A stretch of DNA of 64,000 nt, taken from Bacillus sp. FJAT-18017 (GTDB taxonomy: Bacteria > Bacillota > Bacilli > Bacillales > Cytobacillaceae). The stretch is from positions 1,952,001 to 2,016,000 of the forward strand of contig NZ_CP012602.1 of the NCBI RefSeq assembly GCF_001278805.1. The letters run 5' to 3'. Below are positions 1 through 12,298 of the stretch, one piece after another (the stretch's first letter is position 1; each line of letters starts with the position of its first letter). The position numbers were made by a program, and so were the translations under genes. Below the pieces are notes generated by a model that was not told the DNA's origin, did no database searches, and saw only the letters and a list, made by a program, of their open reading frames with translations.

Positions 1-79
1 CTATCCAATCAGGAATAAACAAAAGCGTAAGCAAGATACACTTGATAGGAATGGTATCTACAGATGCAAAGTTTTATTA

Positions 80-107
80 GTAATAAAAAAAGGCCGCGTG
101 GGCGGCC
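80..107 (-). terminator. terminator of yqzM
   Basis: A perfect 6-bp GC stem (92-97 with 102-107, loop GTGG) is followed on the minus strand by a run of T. It lies just past the yqzM stop codon. Confidence 0.75.
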
Positions 108-119
108 CCGGACTAAGAT

Positions 120-254
120 TTAAGATCCGATAAGTTTGATCACTGTTGCAATTAAAAACATGGTTGCGAAAAAGCCAAAAGACACAATAAATCCTACCCC
201 TGAATCAATCGCATCGTTCCGTTTGTCCTGGACGTTTTGTTCGAATTCGTTCAC
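120..254 (-). CDS. yqzM: YqzM family small membrane protein
   Basis: A 44-residue protein starting at a GTG (252-254) behind a GGGAGGGG ribosome binding site. It begins with a short charged stretch (VNEFEQNVQDKRND) followed by one hydrophobic helix at about residues 19-42, so it is probably a single-pass membrane protein. The length, sequence style and position, antisense to and just upstream of holA, match YqzM of Bacillus. The function of this family is unknown. A terminator follows directly at 80-107. Confidence 0.8.
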   Translation of the reverse strand: MNEFEQNVQDKRNDAIDSGVGFIVSFGFFATMFLIATVIKLIGS

Positions 255-383
255 ACGCTTCCCCTCCCTATTTCCATTTTAGTATAAGCGAACCTTTTTG
301 AAAAATCCAGCCCTCACCTTTTGTCAGGAGTTTACACAAATAGTTTACGGCCGTGGGGCAAAAATAAAATCACTAAGGCATTC

Positions 384-461
384 CGCCGGCGGGTTAAGGC
401 CCGGGACTTATCCTTGCCGGCGTTCATATAAAACGGGAATCGGAATGGATATCCGATTCCC
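384..461. other. two stable hairpins in the leader region before holA
   Basis: The 283 bases between yqzM and holA contain two stems. The first pairs CGCCGGC (384-390) with GCCGGCG (416-422) and has an inner AAGG (396-399)/CCTT (412-415) extension. The second is a perfect 10-bp stem, 435-444 with 452-461, loop ATGGATA, without a real T tract. They may be a leader structure or a weak terminator. I see no open reading frame with coding features here. Confidence 0.5.
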
Positions 462-537
462 TTTGAATGCTTGTAAAAATGGACGGGCTTCTTTACGATA
501 GAGATAGGTTGTTTGTAAGTAGGGAGAGATTATTTCA

Positions 538-1557
538 ATGGTAATTGAATTATGGAAAAAAATAAAAAAGAAGAATTTTTCGCCTGTTTACCTTTTGTAT
601 GGGACAGAAGCTTTTCTCATGAAAGAAACTGGACAGCTTTTACTTGAACATATCCTTGGGGATGACCGGGATTTCAATTTCTCGAATTATGATCTTGAGG
701 AAACTCCAATAGAGGAAGTTATTGAAGATGCAGAAACCTTGCCTTTTCTTGGTGAGAAAAAAGTGGTTTTTGCCCACAATCCATATTTTCTCTCTTCGGA
801 AAAGCAAAAGGAAAAAATAGCTCATAACCTTTCCAGGCTTGAAGCGTATATTAAGGAGCCCGCGCCATATAGCGTTCTTGTTTTTATGGCCCCATATGAA
901 AAGTTGGACGAACGAAAAAAAATTACTAAGGAGCTCAAACGGCTGGCTGCTGTAGCAGACATGAAGAAGCTGAGTGAGCCTGAGCTGAAAGCCTGGATTT
1001 CAGACAAGGCGGACAAAAACGGGATTACTCTTAAGCCTGAGGCAGTGGAAACGATTCTCTCACTCGCAGGATCCAACCTGACTATGCTTTCTAATGAGCT
1101 GGACAAACTTGCGCTTTATGCAGGAGAGGGAGGAAAAATTGATGCCGCGACTGCTGAGATGTTAATCCCAAAGTCACTCGAGCAAAATATATTTAGTCTG
1201 ACGGATAAAGTCGTTCAAAGAAATTCAGCTGAGGCGCTCCGAATTTACTATGACCTCCTGAAGCAAAATGAGGAGCCTATTAAAATCCTCGCTCTTCTTG
1301 CTGGGCAATTCAGGCTGATTTATCAGATAAAAGAGCTCAGCAGAAAGGGATACGGCCAGCAGCAGATAGCCTCTGCCCTTAAGGTGCATCCATATCGGGT
1401 CAAGATAGCTGCCGGACTTGCATCAAGATTCGGGGATGAAGAACTAGCCAAAATTATAGCGATGATTGCAGATGCTGACTATCAAATGAAAACGGGTGGT
1501 GCCGATAAATCACTGCTTGTTGAGCTATTCCTGATGAAGTTGGGTACGGCGATATAA
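538..1557 (+). CDS. holA: DNA polymerase III subunit delta
   Basis: The delta subunit of the clamp loader. It opens the beta sliding clamp so that the loader complex can place it on primed DNA. The protein is 339 residues, the usual family length. Residues about 15-30 (PVYLLYGTEAFLMKET) are the typical N-terminal start of the AAA+-like domain, which lacks a working ATP site in this family. The ATG follows a GGGAGAG ribosome binding site. Its position before rpsT and gpr matches B. subtilis yqeN/holA. It ends at a two-way terminator shared with the convergent rpsT. Confidence 0.95.
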   Translation: MVIELWKKIKKKNFSPVYLLYGTEAFLMKETGQLLLEHILGDDRDFNFSNYDLEETPIEEVIEDAETLPFLGEKKVVFAHNPYFLSSEKQKEKIAHNLSRLEAYIKEPAPYSVLVFMAPYEKLDERKKITKELKRLAAVADMKKLSEPELKAWISDKADKNGITLKPEAVETILSLAGSNLTMLSNELDKLALYAGEGGKIDAATAEMLIPKSLEQNIFSLTDKVVQRNSAEALRIYYDLLKQNEEPIKILALLAGQFRLIYQIKELSRKGYGQQQIASALKVHPYRVKIAAGLASRFGDEELAKIIAMIADADYQMKTGGADKSLLVELFLMKLGTAI

Positions 1558-1615
1558 ACCGCGGAGCTAATTGCGTATTGATTTGCGGGGGTACACTGTA
1601 AAAAGGATTCACAAT

Positions 1616-1664
1616 AAAAAAACAGCCTGCTCCCTTTTGGGGATGCAGGCTGTTAACTCTTTTT
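1616..1664. terminator. bidirectional terminator between holA and rpsT
   Basis: A perfect 10-bp stem, AACAGCCTGC (1621-1630) with GCAGGCTGTT (1645-1654), has T-rich runs on both strands. It can end both convergent transcripts. Confidence 0.85.
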
Positions 1665-1716
1665 ATATTCAAGCGATAGCGACAGCAAGTAGCTCAACGC
1701 GCCGCTCTTGCCTTTC

Positions 1717-1977
1717 TTATAGAGAGTTGATTTTTTTAGCCAGGCGAGCTTTTTTGCGGGCTGCAGCATTTTTATGGATAAGGCCTTTTGTAGCAGCTTT
1801 ATCAAGCTTTCTAGCAGCGTCAGCATAAACTTCTTTTGCAGCAGCACTGTCGTTTACAGTAACAGCAGATTCAACTTTTTTAACAGCAGTACGCATTGCG
1901 GATTTCACAGCGGTATTTTGAGCATTGTTTTTCTCGTTTACCTTTACACGCTTAATAGCAGATTTAATGTTTGGCAT
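1717..1977 (-). CDS. rpsT: 30S ribosomal protein S20
   Basis: S20 binds 16S rRNA early in assembly of the 30S subunit. The protein is 86 residues, rich in Lys and Ala, and starts [10 protein letters not shown] as in other Bacillus S20 proteins. An ATG three codons upstream (1986) is in frame, but it sits almost on top of the AGGAGGTG ribosome binding site, whereas the ATG at 1977 has normal spacing, so I chose 1977. It is monocistronic and convergent with holA, as in B. subtilis. Confidence 0.96.
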   Translation of the reverse strand: MPNIKSAIKRVKVNEKNNAQNTAVKSAMRTAVKKVESAVTVNDSAAAKEVYADAARKLDKAATKGLIHKNAAARKKARLAKKINSL

Positions 1978-2203
1978 TCCATTCACCTCCTAAACAAGAA
2001 ACCGAGACATCTATGAACTCGACTTTCACTTCCATAAACAATTATAAGGAACAAAAGATATTCTATCAAAACGGTGCCCGGATTGCAATACTCAAACAAA
2101 AATTGTGTAAAACTCCCGCCTTGACAGCTTGAATGATTTGGGAAAAATAAGGCAAAGATAATGAGGTATGCAAAGAAAGTTAGCTGAATGGAGGCCTCCT
2201 TTA

Positions 2204-3331
2204 ATGAATAATGAATCAATTGACCTTAGCAACTATACAGTCAGGACCGATCTTGCTGTTGAAGCAAGGGAAATGGCAATTGCAGGAAGGGAAGGGACGA
2301 TTGGCCAAGAGGAAGACCTTTCCCGAATCGAAGGTGTCATTATTAAGGAGAGGGAAATAGATGGCATGAAGGTTTCGCTAGTTGAAATCACACCAGAGGG
2401 AGAAGCGCAAATCGGCAAGAAGCCAGGTAGTTATCTCACCATTGAAGTATTGGGAATAAGACAGCAGGATACCGAACTGCAGCAAAAAGTCGAAAAGCTA
2501 TTTGCCAGGGAACTTAGCGCTTTTCTGGAGAATGCAGGTATTAACAAAGACGACTCCTGTCTAGTTGTGGGTCTTGGAAACTGGAACGTAACTCCTGATG
2601 CGTTGGGCCCTATCGTATGTGAGAACCTGCTCGTAACCCGCCACCTCTTTGAGCTTCAGCCTGAAAGTGTCCAGGATGGGTATCGTGCTGTAAGTGCATT
2701 GGCTCCAGGGGTAATGGGACTGACCGGAATTGAAACTAGTGACATTATTCATGGGGTTGTTGAAAAAACCAAGCCTGGTTTTGTTATTGCAATAGATGCC
2801 CTTGCTTCCAGGTCAATTGAAAGAGTTAATTCAACCATCCAAATTTCTGATACAGGGATTCACCCAGGATCGGGTGTCGGCAATAAACGGAAAGAGCTTA
2901 GCAAAGAGACTTTAGGGATTCCTGTAATCGCTATTGGAGTTCCTACTGTCGTGGATGCAGTCTCGATAACGAGTGACGCCATTGATTTTGTTTTGAAGCA
3001 TTTTGGGAAGGAAATGAAAGAGGGAGACAAGCCATCAAGGTCACTTGTTCCGGCCGGAATGACTTTTGGAAAGCGCCGGAAACTTACTGAGGAAGATCTT
3101 CCTGAGGAAGAGCATCGCAAAACCTTTCTTGGAATTGTTGGCACTCTAGAAGATGAGGAAAAGAGGCAATTAATACATGAAGTCCTTTCGCCGCTAGGCC
3201 ATAATTTGATGGTTACACCAAAGGAAGTAGATGTTTTTATAGAGGATATGGCCAACCTGATTGCCAGCGGCATGAACTCGGCGTTACACAGCCAAGTAGA
3301 TCAGGAAAATGCAGGCTTTTATACACGTTAA
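2204..3331 (+). CDS. gpr: spore germination protease GPR
   Basis: GPR degrades the small acid-soluble proteins that coat spore DNA, in the first minutes of germination. It is made in the forespore as an inactive precursor. The protein is 375 residues from the ATG at 2204, which has a GGAGG site 9 bases upstream; an in-frame ATG at 2168 has no such site. The sequence [11 protein letters not shown] near residues 11-21 resembles the SASP cut site and would allow self-processing after Asp16, matching the short propeptide known for the family. It is followed by spoIIP, as in B. subtilis. Confidence 0.95.
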   Translation: MNNESIDLSNYTVRTDLAVEAREMAIAGREGTIGQEEDLSRIEGVIIKEREIDGMKVSLVEITPEGEAQIGKKPGSYLTIEVLGIRQQDTELQQKVEKLFARELSAFLENAGINKDDSCLVVGLGNWNVTPDALGPIVCENLLVTRHLFELQPESVQDGYRAVSALAPGVMGLTGIETSDIIHGVVEKTKPGFVIAIDALASRSIERVNSTIQISDTGIHPGSGVGNKRKELSKETLGIPVIAIGVPTVVDAVSITSDAIDFVLKHFGKEMKEGDKPSRSLVPAGMTFGKRRKLTEEDLPEEEHRKTFLGIVGTLEDEEKRQLIHEVLSPLGHNLMVTPKEVDVFIEDMANLIASGMNSALHSQVDQENAGFYTR

Positions 3332-3439
3332 TGAAAGGAAAAGGTTCTACCAACTCTAGCATCATCATATGATTTACTAGGATTCAGGCCCGGACGAATT
3401 AGGGTTTGGTTGTAAATCTATGCCGGACGAGGTGGAACA

Positions 3440-4618
3440 ATGAAAAAAAACAACGCCTTTATTGTCTCAGGTGTTAGCGTCGCAAAGGCAGGCGCATTAA
3501 TGATTCTCTTGATAATAAGTACTTTTTCCGCCAGCGGATTGCTTGCTTCCTTTGAAACAGGTTCCAGGCTTTCTTCACTCGCCGTAAACCGCTCTCATCA
3601 AGAAATCAAAGGGGAACTTCTCTATCAATTTATGGGATGGGAGAACCACTATTTTGCCGGAGCAGCTGGAAGTGATGCAAGCCCTAAGCTGACTAGCCTG
3701 TTCCTGGGGCTTTCAGCGAATATTAATCTCGATGACCCGAGAAGTTTGCTTGGAAGGGAACTCCCTGGGTTCTACTCTTTTGATGGGAGAATCGTTGTTG
3801 CTGGTGAGGGTACCAATTATACCAATATGCCAATGGAATCTGCTCCGCCTATTGAAATTATGAAAGCAGAGCGGGAAGCCGCGTTACAGAACCTGGAGGA
3901 TATTCCGGACCCTGAGAAAAGCCCGGGAGCTCCTGCGGCAAGGTGGAAGGATGGCGTATTCGTCTATTTTTCGCATAACCGGGAGTCCTATCTGCCTTAT
4001 TTAAAAGGAGAAACGAATCCTGATCGGGCCTACCACTCAAAAATCAATGTGACAAAGATTGGAGACCAGCTTAAGGAAAGTCTTGAAGCTCGCGGAATAG
4101 GGACGTTTGTTGATAAAACGGATATAAATAATATTCTCGTAAATAAAGGCCTTGGCTTCGGCAGCTCTTATGTGGAATCAAGAAATGTTGTTAAAGAAGC
4201 AATGGCCACCAACAAGGAGCTTCAATATTTCTTTGATATCCATAGAGACGCACACCGGAAAAAGAAGACAACGAAAAAAATCAATGGAAAAAGTTACGCA
4301 AAACTTGCATTCGTCATTGGAGCTGAGCATCCAAATTATAAGAAGAATTTAAAACTTGCAGAAGAGCTTCATGCTCTAATGGAAAAAAATTATAAAGGCT
4401 TAAGCCGTGGGGTCATAGAGAAAAAGGGTGTTGATACTAACGGCAAGTTCAATCAGGACCTATCAGGCAATGCGATTCTGATTGAGTTTGGCGGTGTCGA
4501 CAATACTTTTGAAGAATTGAACAGGTCTGCTGATGCGTTGGCAGATGTATTCGCGGATTACTTCTGGCAGGCGGAAAGCGTGTCAAATCCGAAAGAACAG
4601 CCTGCCGATAAACAATAG
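3440..4618 (+). CDS. spoIIP: stage II sporulation protein P
   Basis: SpoIIP is a cell-wall amidase and endopeptidase. It works with SpoIID and SpoIIM to thin septal peptidoglycan during forespore engulfment. The protein is 392 residues with an N-terminal membrane anchor at about 13-37 and a C-terminal catalytic domain. Motifs typical of the amidase fold are visible: HNRESY, the DIHRDAH segment with metal-ligand histidines, and a late LIEFGG with the expected Glu. The ATG follows a GAGGTGG site. The neighbouring gpr and yqxA genes support the call. Confidence 0.95.
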   Translation: MKKNNAFIVSGVSVAKAGALMILLIISTFSASGLLASFETGSRLSSLAVNRSHQEIKGELLYQFMGWENHYFAGAAGSDASPKLTSLFLGLSANINLDDPRSLLGRELPGFYSFDGRIVVAGEGTNYTNMPMESAPPIEIMKAEREAALQNLEDIPDPEKSPGAPAARWKDGVFVYFSHNRESYLPYLKGETNPDRAYHSKINVTKIGDQLKESLEARGIGTFVDKTDINNILVNKGLGFGSSYVESRNVVKEAMATNKELQYFFDIHRDAHRKKKTTKKINGKSYAKLAFVIGAEHPNYKKNLKLAEELHALMEKNYKGLSRGVIEKKGVDTNGKFNQDLSGNAILIEFGGVDNTFEELNRSADALADVFADYFWQAESVSNPKEQPADKQ

Positions 4619-4631
4619 AGAGGTGATGAAC

Positions 4632-4955
4632 ATGAAGCTATTCATGGTTAAAAGCCTGGTTCTTGCTGGTTTCATGTTTGCCGCCGCACTTATCGGTATG
4701 CAGGCAGCGAACACAGGCATTGACCGTATGAAAGGTTACGAGGACCCTGATTTCAAACAGGCAGTTTCCATTCAAAAAGAAAATGGAGAAACTCAGGTTG
4801 CCATTATGGGAGGAGAAGTCTCCGAAACCATCGAAGAGAAAAAGGCGCAATTGGAGAAGACGGAGGGGTATAACCTTTTTTCTTCATTGGGAAAAGGGCT
4901 GGGCACGATTCTATCCGGACTTGCGAAGGCAGTTGTTGAAGCTTTTACAGATTGA
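4632..4955 (+). CDS. yqxA: YqxA family protein (DUF3679)
   Basis: A 107-residue protein with an N-terminal hydrophobic segment (about residues 6-25) that could be a signal anchor, and a mostly hydrophilic remainder with a final hydrophobic stretch. The ATG at 4632 follows an AGAGGTGATG site, 13 bases after the spoIIP stop; a longer frame from 4533 would overlap spoIIP and is unlikely. The family is conserved next to spoIIP in Bacillus, and co-transcription is probable. Its function is not known. Confidence 0.85.
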   Translation: MKLFMVKSLVLAGFMFAAALIGMQAANTGIDRMKGYEDPDFKQAVSIQKENGETQVAIMGGEVSETIEEKKAQLEKTEGYNLFSSLGKGLGTILSGLAKAVVEAFTD

Positions 4956-4966
4956 TCTTATCTTAC

Positions 4967-5003
4967 AGGTTGTCCCAAGGTATGATAGGGGCAGCCTTTT
5001 TTA
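4967..5003 (+). terminator. terminator of the gpr-spoIIP-yqxA region
   Basis: A 10-bp stem with two G-T pairs (4967-4976 with 4988-4997) is followed directly by TTTTT. Confidence 0.75.
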
Positions 5004-5169
5004 TTGGTAATTTTTGTTTTTTTAGCCTATGAACAAGGCGGTTCGCTTTGTTTGGGAGGGGAGAGAGCCAGTTTTTACCCAAGTCCCAAGTGTAATTAAA
5101 TATATTAGAGACATATGAAAATCCCCCTGCGCCAATAACTTCTAATTTTTCTTCAGTTTTCCGTAATTA

Positions 5170-5198
5170 TTGAATCTTGATTTTTCAATTGGTATAAT
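5170..5198 (+). promoter_or_regulatory. sigma-A promoter of lepA-hemW
   Basis: TTGAAT at 5170-5175 and TATAAT at 5193-5198 are separated by 17 bases, ending about 40 bases before the lepA start. Confidence 0.75.
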
Positions 5199-5239
5199 GA
5201 AAAATAGTCTACATGTGCGTATAACAGGAGTGAACCCGA

Positions 5240-7075
5240 TTGAATAGAGAAGAGAGATTAAACAGGCAGTCGAAAATCAGGAACTTTTCGATCATTGCCC
5301 ATATTGACCATGGAAAATCAACATTGGCGGACCGCATACTTGAGAAGACGAATTCGCTGACCTCACGCGAAATGAAGGAACAGCTCCTTGATTCGATGGA
5401 TCTCGAGCGTGAGAGAGGTATTACGATCAAATTGAATGCCGTCCAGCTAAACTATAAAGCACGAGATGGTGAAGATTACACATTCCATCTAATTGATACC
5501 CCGGGACACGTCGACTTTACGTATGAAGTCTCCCGGAGTTTGGCGGCTTGCGAAGGAGCAATTTTAGTTGTTGATGCTGCACAAGGGATCGAGGCTCAGA
5601 CGCTTGCAAACGTTTATCTTGCCCTTGATAATGACCTCGAGATTCTGCCGGTTATCAATAAAATTGACCTGCCTAGCGCGGATCCGGAACGGGTTCGCCA
5701 GGAAATTGAAGATGTCATTGGCCTTGATGCATCAGAGGCTGTGCTTGCTTCGGCAAAGGCGGGCATTGGAATAGAGGATATCCTTGAGCAGGTAGTCAAG
5801 CAGGTGCCTGCGCCGCAGGGGGATCCGGAAGGACCATTGAAGGCGTTGATTTTTGATTCAGTTTACGATGCTTATCGCGGTGTAATTGCCTATATCCGTG
5901 TTGTCGAAGGAACAGTAAAACCTGGTGATAAGGTTAAAATGATGGCAACCGGCAAAGAATTCGAGGTAAACGATGTAGGGGTTTTCACTCCGAAGGAAAC
6001 ATCACGTGACGAACTGACAGTTGGGGACGTCGGTTATCTGACAGCTTCTATTAAAAACGTAGGAGATACCAGGGTAGGTGATACAATTACTAATGCAAAA
6101 GGCGGAGTTGCAGAACCGCTTCCTGGTTACCGCAGATTGAACCCTATGGTTTATTGCGGGCTATACCCTATTGATTCTGCCAAATTCAATGATTTGCGTG
6201 AGGCATTGGAAAGGCTTGAGCTAAACGATGCGGCCCTTCAATTTGAGCCAGAAACATCTCAGGCACTCGGTTTCGGCTTCCGATGTGGTTTTCTTGGTTT
6301 GCTTCACATGGAGATTATCCAGGAGCGGATTGAGCGAGAATTCAAAATTGATTTGATTACAACGGCACCTAGTGTTATTTACCATGTTGTTATGACAGAT
6401 GGAACAGAAATTAGGGTTGATAACCCTGCTGATATGCCCGACCCTCAAAAAATTGATCGGGTCGAGGAGCCGTATGTGAAGGCAACAATGATGGCACCGA
6501 ACGATTATGTTGGTGATATTATGGAGCTTTGTCAGAATAAGCGCGGCATATTCATCGATATGCAGTATCAGTCTGAAAACAGGGTCAGCATTATTTATGA
6601 AATCCCTCTTGCTGAAATCGTCTATGACTTTTTCGACCAGCTGAAATCGAATACGAGAGGATATGCATCCTTTGATTATGAACTGATCGGCTATAAGCCT
6701 TCGAAACTTGTCAAAATGGACATCCTACTGAATGCTGAACAGGTCGATGCCTTAAGTTTTATCGTCCATAAAGATTTTGCTTATGAGCGCGGGAAGGTCA
6801 TTGTTGAAAAGCTTAAGGATTTAATTCCAAGACAGCACTTCGAGGTACCAATCCAAGCTGCAGTGGGTCAAAAGATTATCGCGCGATCCACCATTAAAGC
6901 AATGCGCAAAAACGTTCTTGCAAAATGTTATGGCGGAGACATTTCCCGTAAACGGAAGCTCCTTGAGAAGCAGAAGGAAGGGAAAAAGCGGATGAAACAA
7001 GTCGGCTCTGTCGAGGTTCCACAGGAGGCCTTTATGGCTGTCCTGAAAATGGATGACAATGGCCCGAAAAAATAA
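5240..7075 (+). CDS. lepA: elongation factor 4 (LepA)
   Basis: EF4 is a ribosome-bound GTPase of the translation-factor family, linked to initiation and to rescue of stalled or mis-translocated ribosomes. The protein is 611 residues. The GTPase motifs are intact: AHIDHGKST at 20-28, DTPGHVDF near 85 and NKIDLP near 139. EF-G-like domains follow, ending in the LepA-specific basic C-terminal domain. The start is a TTG behind AACAGGAGTGA. It is followed by hemW in the same direction, as in B. subtilis. Confidence 0.97.
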   Translation: MNREERLNRQSKIRNFSIIAHIDHGKSTLADRILEKTNSLTSREMKEQLLDSMDLERERGITIKLNAVQLNYKARDGEDYTFHLIDTPGHVDFTYEVSRSLAACEGAILVVDAAQGIEAQTLANVYLALDNDLEILPVINKIDLPSADPERVRQEIEDVIGLDASEAVLASAKAGIGIEDILEQVVKQVPAPQGDPEGPLKALIFDSVYDAYRGVIAYIRVVEGTVKPGDKVKMMATGKEFEVNDVGVFTPKETSRDELTVGDVGYLTASIKNVGDTRVGDTITNAKGGVAEPLPGYRRLNPMVYCGLYPIDSAKFNDLREALERLELNDAALQFEPETSQALGFGFRCGFLGLLHMEIIQERIEREFKIDLITTAPSVIYHVVMTDGTEIRVDNPADMPDPQKIDRVEEPYVKATMMAPNDYVGDIMELCQNKRGIFIDMQYQSENRVSIIYEIPLAEIVYDFFDQLKSNTRGYASFDYELIGYKPSKLVKMDILLNAEQVDALSFIVHKDFAYERGKVIVEKLKDLIPRQHFEVPIQAAVGQKIIARSTIKAMRKNVLAKCYGGDISRKRKLLEKQKEGKKRMKQVGSVEVPQEAFMAVLKMDDNGPKK

Positions 7076-7156
7076 TTCAAGGGGGTTGGACGAGCCTTGC
7101 AAAGGGCAAGTCCTGCCTCTTTTTTGTAGTAACAGTAAGTATATTTTTTGAGAACT

Positions 7157-7189
7157 GTCTAGCTCCAGCGAAGGCGCTTGCGCTTTTCT
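7157..7189. repeat. short copy of dispersed intergenic element, type I
   Basis: Only the two ends of the element are present, joined directly: GTCTAGCTCCAGCG and AAGGCGCTTGCGCTTTT. The same ends flank the longer copies at 27431, 46077 and 50406, so this looks like an internally deleted copy. Confidence 0.7.
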
Positions 7190-7209
7190 CGATTAGGAAG
7201 TGAATAAAG

Positions 7210-8367
7210 ATGATTATAAATCCTGACGGCGGCCCCCGTGCGGCCTATATTCATATCCCTTTTTGTGAGCATATTTGCCACTATTGTGATTTTAATAAAG
7301 TTTTTCTAAAAGGACAGCCGGTTGATAAATATCTTGATTTTCTGGAGCGTGAAATTGAACTCACACTAGCTCAGCACCCGCCAGGAAAAATGGACAGCGT
7401 CTTTGTTGGCGGCGGGACCCCGACATCTCTTGACGAAAGGCAGCTTGAAAGGCTGTGTGGGATTATTGCCAATCACCTTCCGCTAAACGAAGAAACTGAA
7501 TATACATTTGAAGGGAACCCTGGCGATCTATCGCTCGAAAAGCTTAAGGTTTTAAAAGATCACGGAGTTAACCGCCTTAGCTTGGGTGTCCAAACCTTTA
7601 ATAATGTACTGCTTGAAAGGATAGGAAGAAGCCATCGTGCAGAGGATGTTTTTACAACGATTGCAAACGCAAGGAAAGCTGGTTTTGAGAATATTTCGCT
7701 TGACTTGATTTACGCCTTGCCGGGCCAAACATTAGAAGACTTCAAGGATACGCTCGAAAAAGCTTTCTCTTTTGGCCTTCCGCATTTCTCAGGTTATTCT
7801 CTCATTATCGAACCGAAAACAGTCTTCTATAATCTGATGAGGAAAGGCCGTCTCCCCCTGCCCGGTGAGGACATTGAAGCGGCCATGTTTGAACTTCTAA
7901 TGGAAGAGATGGAACGTCACGGCTGCCATCAATATGAAATAAGCAACTTTGCAAAAGAAGGATATGAAAGCAAGCACAATCTCACATACTGGAGCAACGA
8001 ACCGTATTACGGATTTGGTGCCGGGGCGCATAGCTATCTTGCGGGATACCGCCGTTCAAATGCTGGCCCGCTGAATAAATACATGTCTCCTTTAGAAGAT
8101 GGACACCTTCCTATTTTTGAAGAAAGTGAAGTGTCAAGGCAAGAAGCGATGGAAGAGGAAATGTTCCTTGGCCTAAGGAAGGTGGATGGAGTGGATAAAG
8201 CTCGTTTTAAGGAAAAATTCGGCATGCCGCTCGACAGCATTTTTTCCAAACAGCTGGAGGACTTGTCGAAAAAAGGCCTTATTGATGCGAATGGAGACAG
8301 GATCCGTCTTACAAACAAAGGAAGAATGCTTGGCAATGAAGTGTTTCAGGAATTTTTGGTTGGTTAA
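7210..8367 (+). CDS. hemW: HemW, radical SAM heme chaperone
   Basis: The protein is 385 residues with a radical-SAM Fe-S motif C19-x3-C23-x2-C26. True coproporphyrinogen oxidases (HemN) carry a fourth Cys two residues later; here that place is Phe28, which fits HemW. HemW binds heme and is thought to deliver it to respiratory enzymes; older annotations call it a coproporphyrinogen III oxidase (YqeR in B. subtilis). The start ATG follows a GGAAGTGA site. It lies between lepA and the hrcA operon in the usual order. Confidence 0.92.
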   Translation: MIINPDGGPRAAYIHIPFCEHICHYCDFNKVFLKGQPVDKYLDFLEREIELTLAQHPPGKMDSVFVGGGTPTSLDERQLERLCGIIANHLPLNEETEYTFEGNPGDLSLEKLKVLKDHGVNRLSLGVQTFNNVLLERIGRSHRAEDVFTTIANARKAGFENISLDLIYALPGQTLEDFKDTLEKAFSFGLPHFSGYSLIIEPKTVFYNLMRKGRLPLPGEDIEAAMFELLMEEMERHGCHQYEISNFAKEGYESKHNLTYWSNEPYYGFGAGAHSYLAGYRRSNAGPLNKYMSPLEDGHLPIFEESEVSRQEAMEEEMFLGLRKVDGVDKARFKEKFGMPLDSIFSKQLEDLSKKGLIDANGDRIRLTNKGRMLGNEVFQEFLVG

Positions 8368-8393
8368 TTAAGACCTTTTTTAAGGCGTAATCA

Positions 8394-8422
8394 TTGACAC
8401 GACATACCTGTTTTGATACTTT
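8394..8422 (+). promoter_or_regulatory. sigma-A promoter of the hrcA operon
   Basis: A perfect TTGACA (8394-8399), a 17-base spacer and TACTTT (8417-8422). The CIRCE operator starts 11 bases downstream, so HrcA bound there would block transcription. Confidence 0.85.
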
Positions 8423-8432
8423 ATTAGTAGAA

Positions 8433-8459
8433 TTAGCACTCGATATTAAAGAGTGCTAA
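8433..8459 (+). promoter_or_regulatory. CIRCE operator for HrcA
   Basis: A perfect CIRCE inverted repeat: TTAGCACTC (8433-8441), 9-base spacer, GAGTGCTAA (8451-8459). HrcA binds this site and represses the operon until heat stress. It lies immediately before hrcA, so the regulator controls its own gene. Confidence 0.98.
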
Positions 8460-8471
8460 CAGAGGTGATGA

Positions 8472-9506
8472 ATGTTGCTGACAGATCGCCAATTGCTAAT
8501 ACTTCAAGTCATCGTGGATGAGTTCATCCGTTCTGCCCAGCCGGTAGGCTCGCGAAGTTTGTCGAAAAAGGAACGAATTTCGTTAAGTTCGGCGACGATC
8601 CGGAACGAAATGGCTGATTTGGAAGAACTGGGTTTTATTGAAAAAACCCATACATCTTCTGGAAGGGTTCCTTCAGAAAAGGGATACCGTTATTATGTGG
8701 ATCATCTCCTGTATCCAGAAAAGGTCAATGAGCAGGATGTATTTAAAATAAAATCAGTTTTTGCGGAGAGGATTTTCGAATTCGAGAAAATCATTCAGCG
8801 CTCTGCAATGATTTTGTCTGAAATGACTAGCTATACTTCGATTATGCTTGGTCCTGCGGCCGAGGAAAACAGGCTGAAGAAAATCGAGATAGTCCCGCTG
8901 AATACGGAAACAGCGATTGCCATTATTGTGACGGATACAGGCCATGTCCAGAACAAGACGATCCAGCTGCCGGATTCCATGAATGCCAGCGATCTTGAAA
9001 AGATGGTCAATATCTTGAATGAAAGACTTACCGGTGTACCGCTTGTTGATCTTCGGGATAAGCTTTATAAGGAAGTAGCAGTCCTCTTGAGCCAGCATAT
9101 CAGGAACTATGACAGGATGCTTCATATGATTACTGATACGTTCACGATGCCGATTAGCGAAAAGTTGTTTTTTGCCGGAAAAACAAATATCCTTAGCCAG
9201 CCTGAATTCAACGATGTTACGAAAATCAGGGATTTAATGACCATGATTGAACAGGAAAGGCCCGTATATGAACTCATAAAAAACAATCCAGCCGGCATCA
9301 CGATTAAGATTGGCAGGGAGAATGATAATAGCGCGATGGAAAACTGCAGCTTGATAACCGCCTCTTACACGATGGGTGACGAAAAGCTGGGCAGTATCGC
9401 CATACTTGGGCCAACCCGAATGGAATATTCCAGGGTGATCAGCCTTTTGAAAATCATGAGCCATGATTTGTCTGCGGTTTTGACCAGGCTGTATCAAACG
9501 AAATAG
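8472..9506 (+). CDS. hrcA: heat-inducible transcription repressor HrcA
   Basis: HrcA represses class I heat-shock genes by binding CIRCE; its active form depends on the GroEL chaperonin. The protein is 344 residues with an N-terminal winged helix ([17 protein letters not shown], and the [25 protein letters not shown] region around 45-72) followed by a GAF-like domain. The ATG follows GAGGTGATGA. It is the first gene of the hrcA-grpE-dnaK series and sits directly behind its own operator. Confidence 0.97.
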   Translation: MLLTDRQLLILQVIVDEFIRSAQPVGSRSLSKKERISLSSATIRNEMADLEELGFIEKTHTSSGRVPSEKGYRYYVDHLLYPEKVNEQDVFKIKSVFAERIFEFEKIIQRSAMILSEMTSYTSIMLGPAAEENRLKKIEIVPLNTETAIAIIVTDTGHVQNKTIQLPDSMNASDLEKMVNILNERLTGVPLVDLRDKLYKEVAVLLSQHIRNYDRMLHMITDTFTMPISEKLFFAGKTNILSQPEFNDVTKIRDLMTMIEQERPVYELIKNNPAGITIKIGRENDNSAMENCSLITASYTMGDEKLGSIAILGPTRMEYSRVISLLKIMSHDLSAVLTRLYQTK

Positions 9507-9523
9507 CTGTGGAGATATTTAGT

Positions 9524-9550
9524 AAGGGTGGAATGCCTTATTCCGCCCTT
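9524..9550 (+). terminator. hairpin between hrcA and grpE
   Basis: An 11-bp stem (9524-9534 with 9540-9550) is followed by only a short T-rich run. It is more likely a partial terminator or RNA-processing site inside the operon than a full stop, since grpE and dnaK need read-through. Confidence 0.55.
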
Positions 9551-9618
9551 TTCCTTGGCAAAAACTAAAGACTGATTGAAAAATAAAAGATTCCTGACTT
9601 TTAAGGGAGGTGAGCAAG

Positions 9619-12053
<2,435 letters not shown>

Positions 12054-12111
12054 TATCATTCTCAAGCTAAATGCCTAAAGGCGAAAAGTAACGAATGTAC
12101 CAGCAAGCCCA

Positions 12112-12156
12112 CCAAGAAAGTCAAAGTCAGAATAACAGGCTTTGGCTTTTCTTGTG
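12112..12156 (+). other. imperfect hairpin between dnaK and dnaJ
   Basis: The arms at 12114-12128 and 12139-12153 pair with some G-T pairs. There is no T tract after the stem. It could attenuate transcription or stabilise the dnaK message; the 245-base gap also holds a promoter for dnaJ. Confidence 0.4.
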
Positions 12157-12237
12157 TAAAAAGGCTAGAGCTTAGAAAGCCTCCACTTTTTCCAATAAAT
12201 AATGGTCTGGACAAATGGAGAGACAGAATTCTTTTTA

Positions 12238-12266
12238 TTGTTTAGCATCCGCCTGGATGGTACAAT
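12238..12266 (+). promoter_or_regulatory. likely promoter of dnaJ
   Basis: TTGTTT (12238-12243), 17 bases, TACAAT (12261-12266), about 32 bases before the dnaJ start. This would give dnaJ and the methyltransferase genes expression independent of HrcA. Confidence 0.6.
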
Positions 12267-12298
12267 TATCTTTATGTGATATTTCGGGAGTGGTTTTA

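Noticed and set aside
3..80. C-terminal end of comEC
   Set aside because: comEC is expected here by gene order, but neither open frame in bases 1-80 shows a sequence I can recognise as ComEC, so I do not call it.
298..501. Open frame of 67 residues before holA
   Set aside because: It spans the two hairpins, has no ribosome binding site before its ATG and no family likeness.
2120..2165. Sigma-G promoter of gpr
   Set aside because: TGAATGA and GATAATG are present, but their spacing (about 20 bases) does not fit a sigma-G promoter well.
7087..7130. Terminator after lepA
   Set aside because: A T run (TTTTTT near 7121) is present, but the possible stems (CTTGC/GCAAG and GGCA/TGCC) are short and compete; I could not support one structure.
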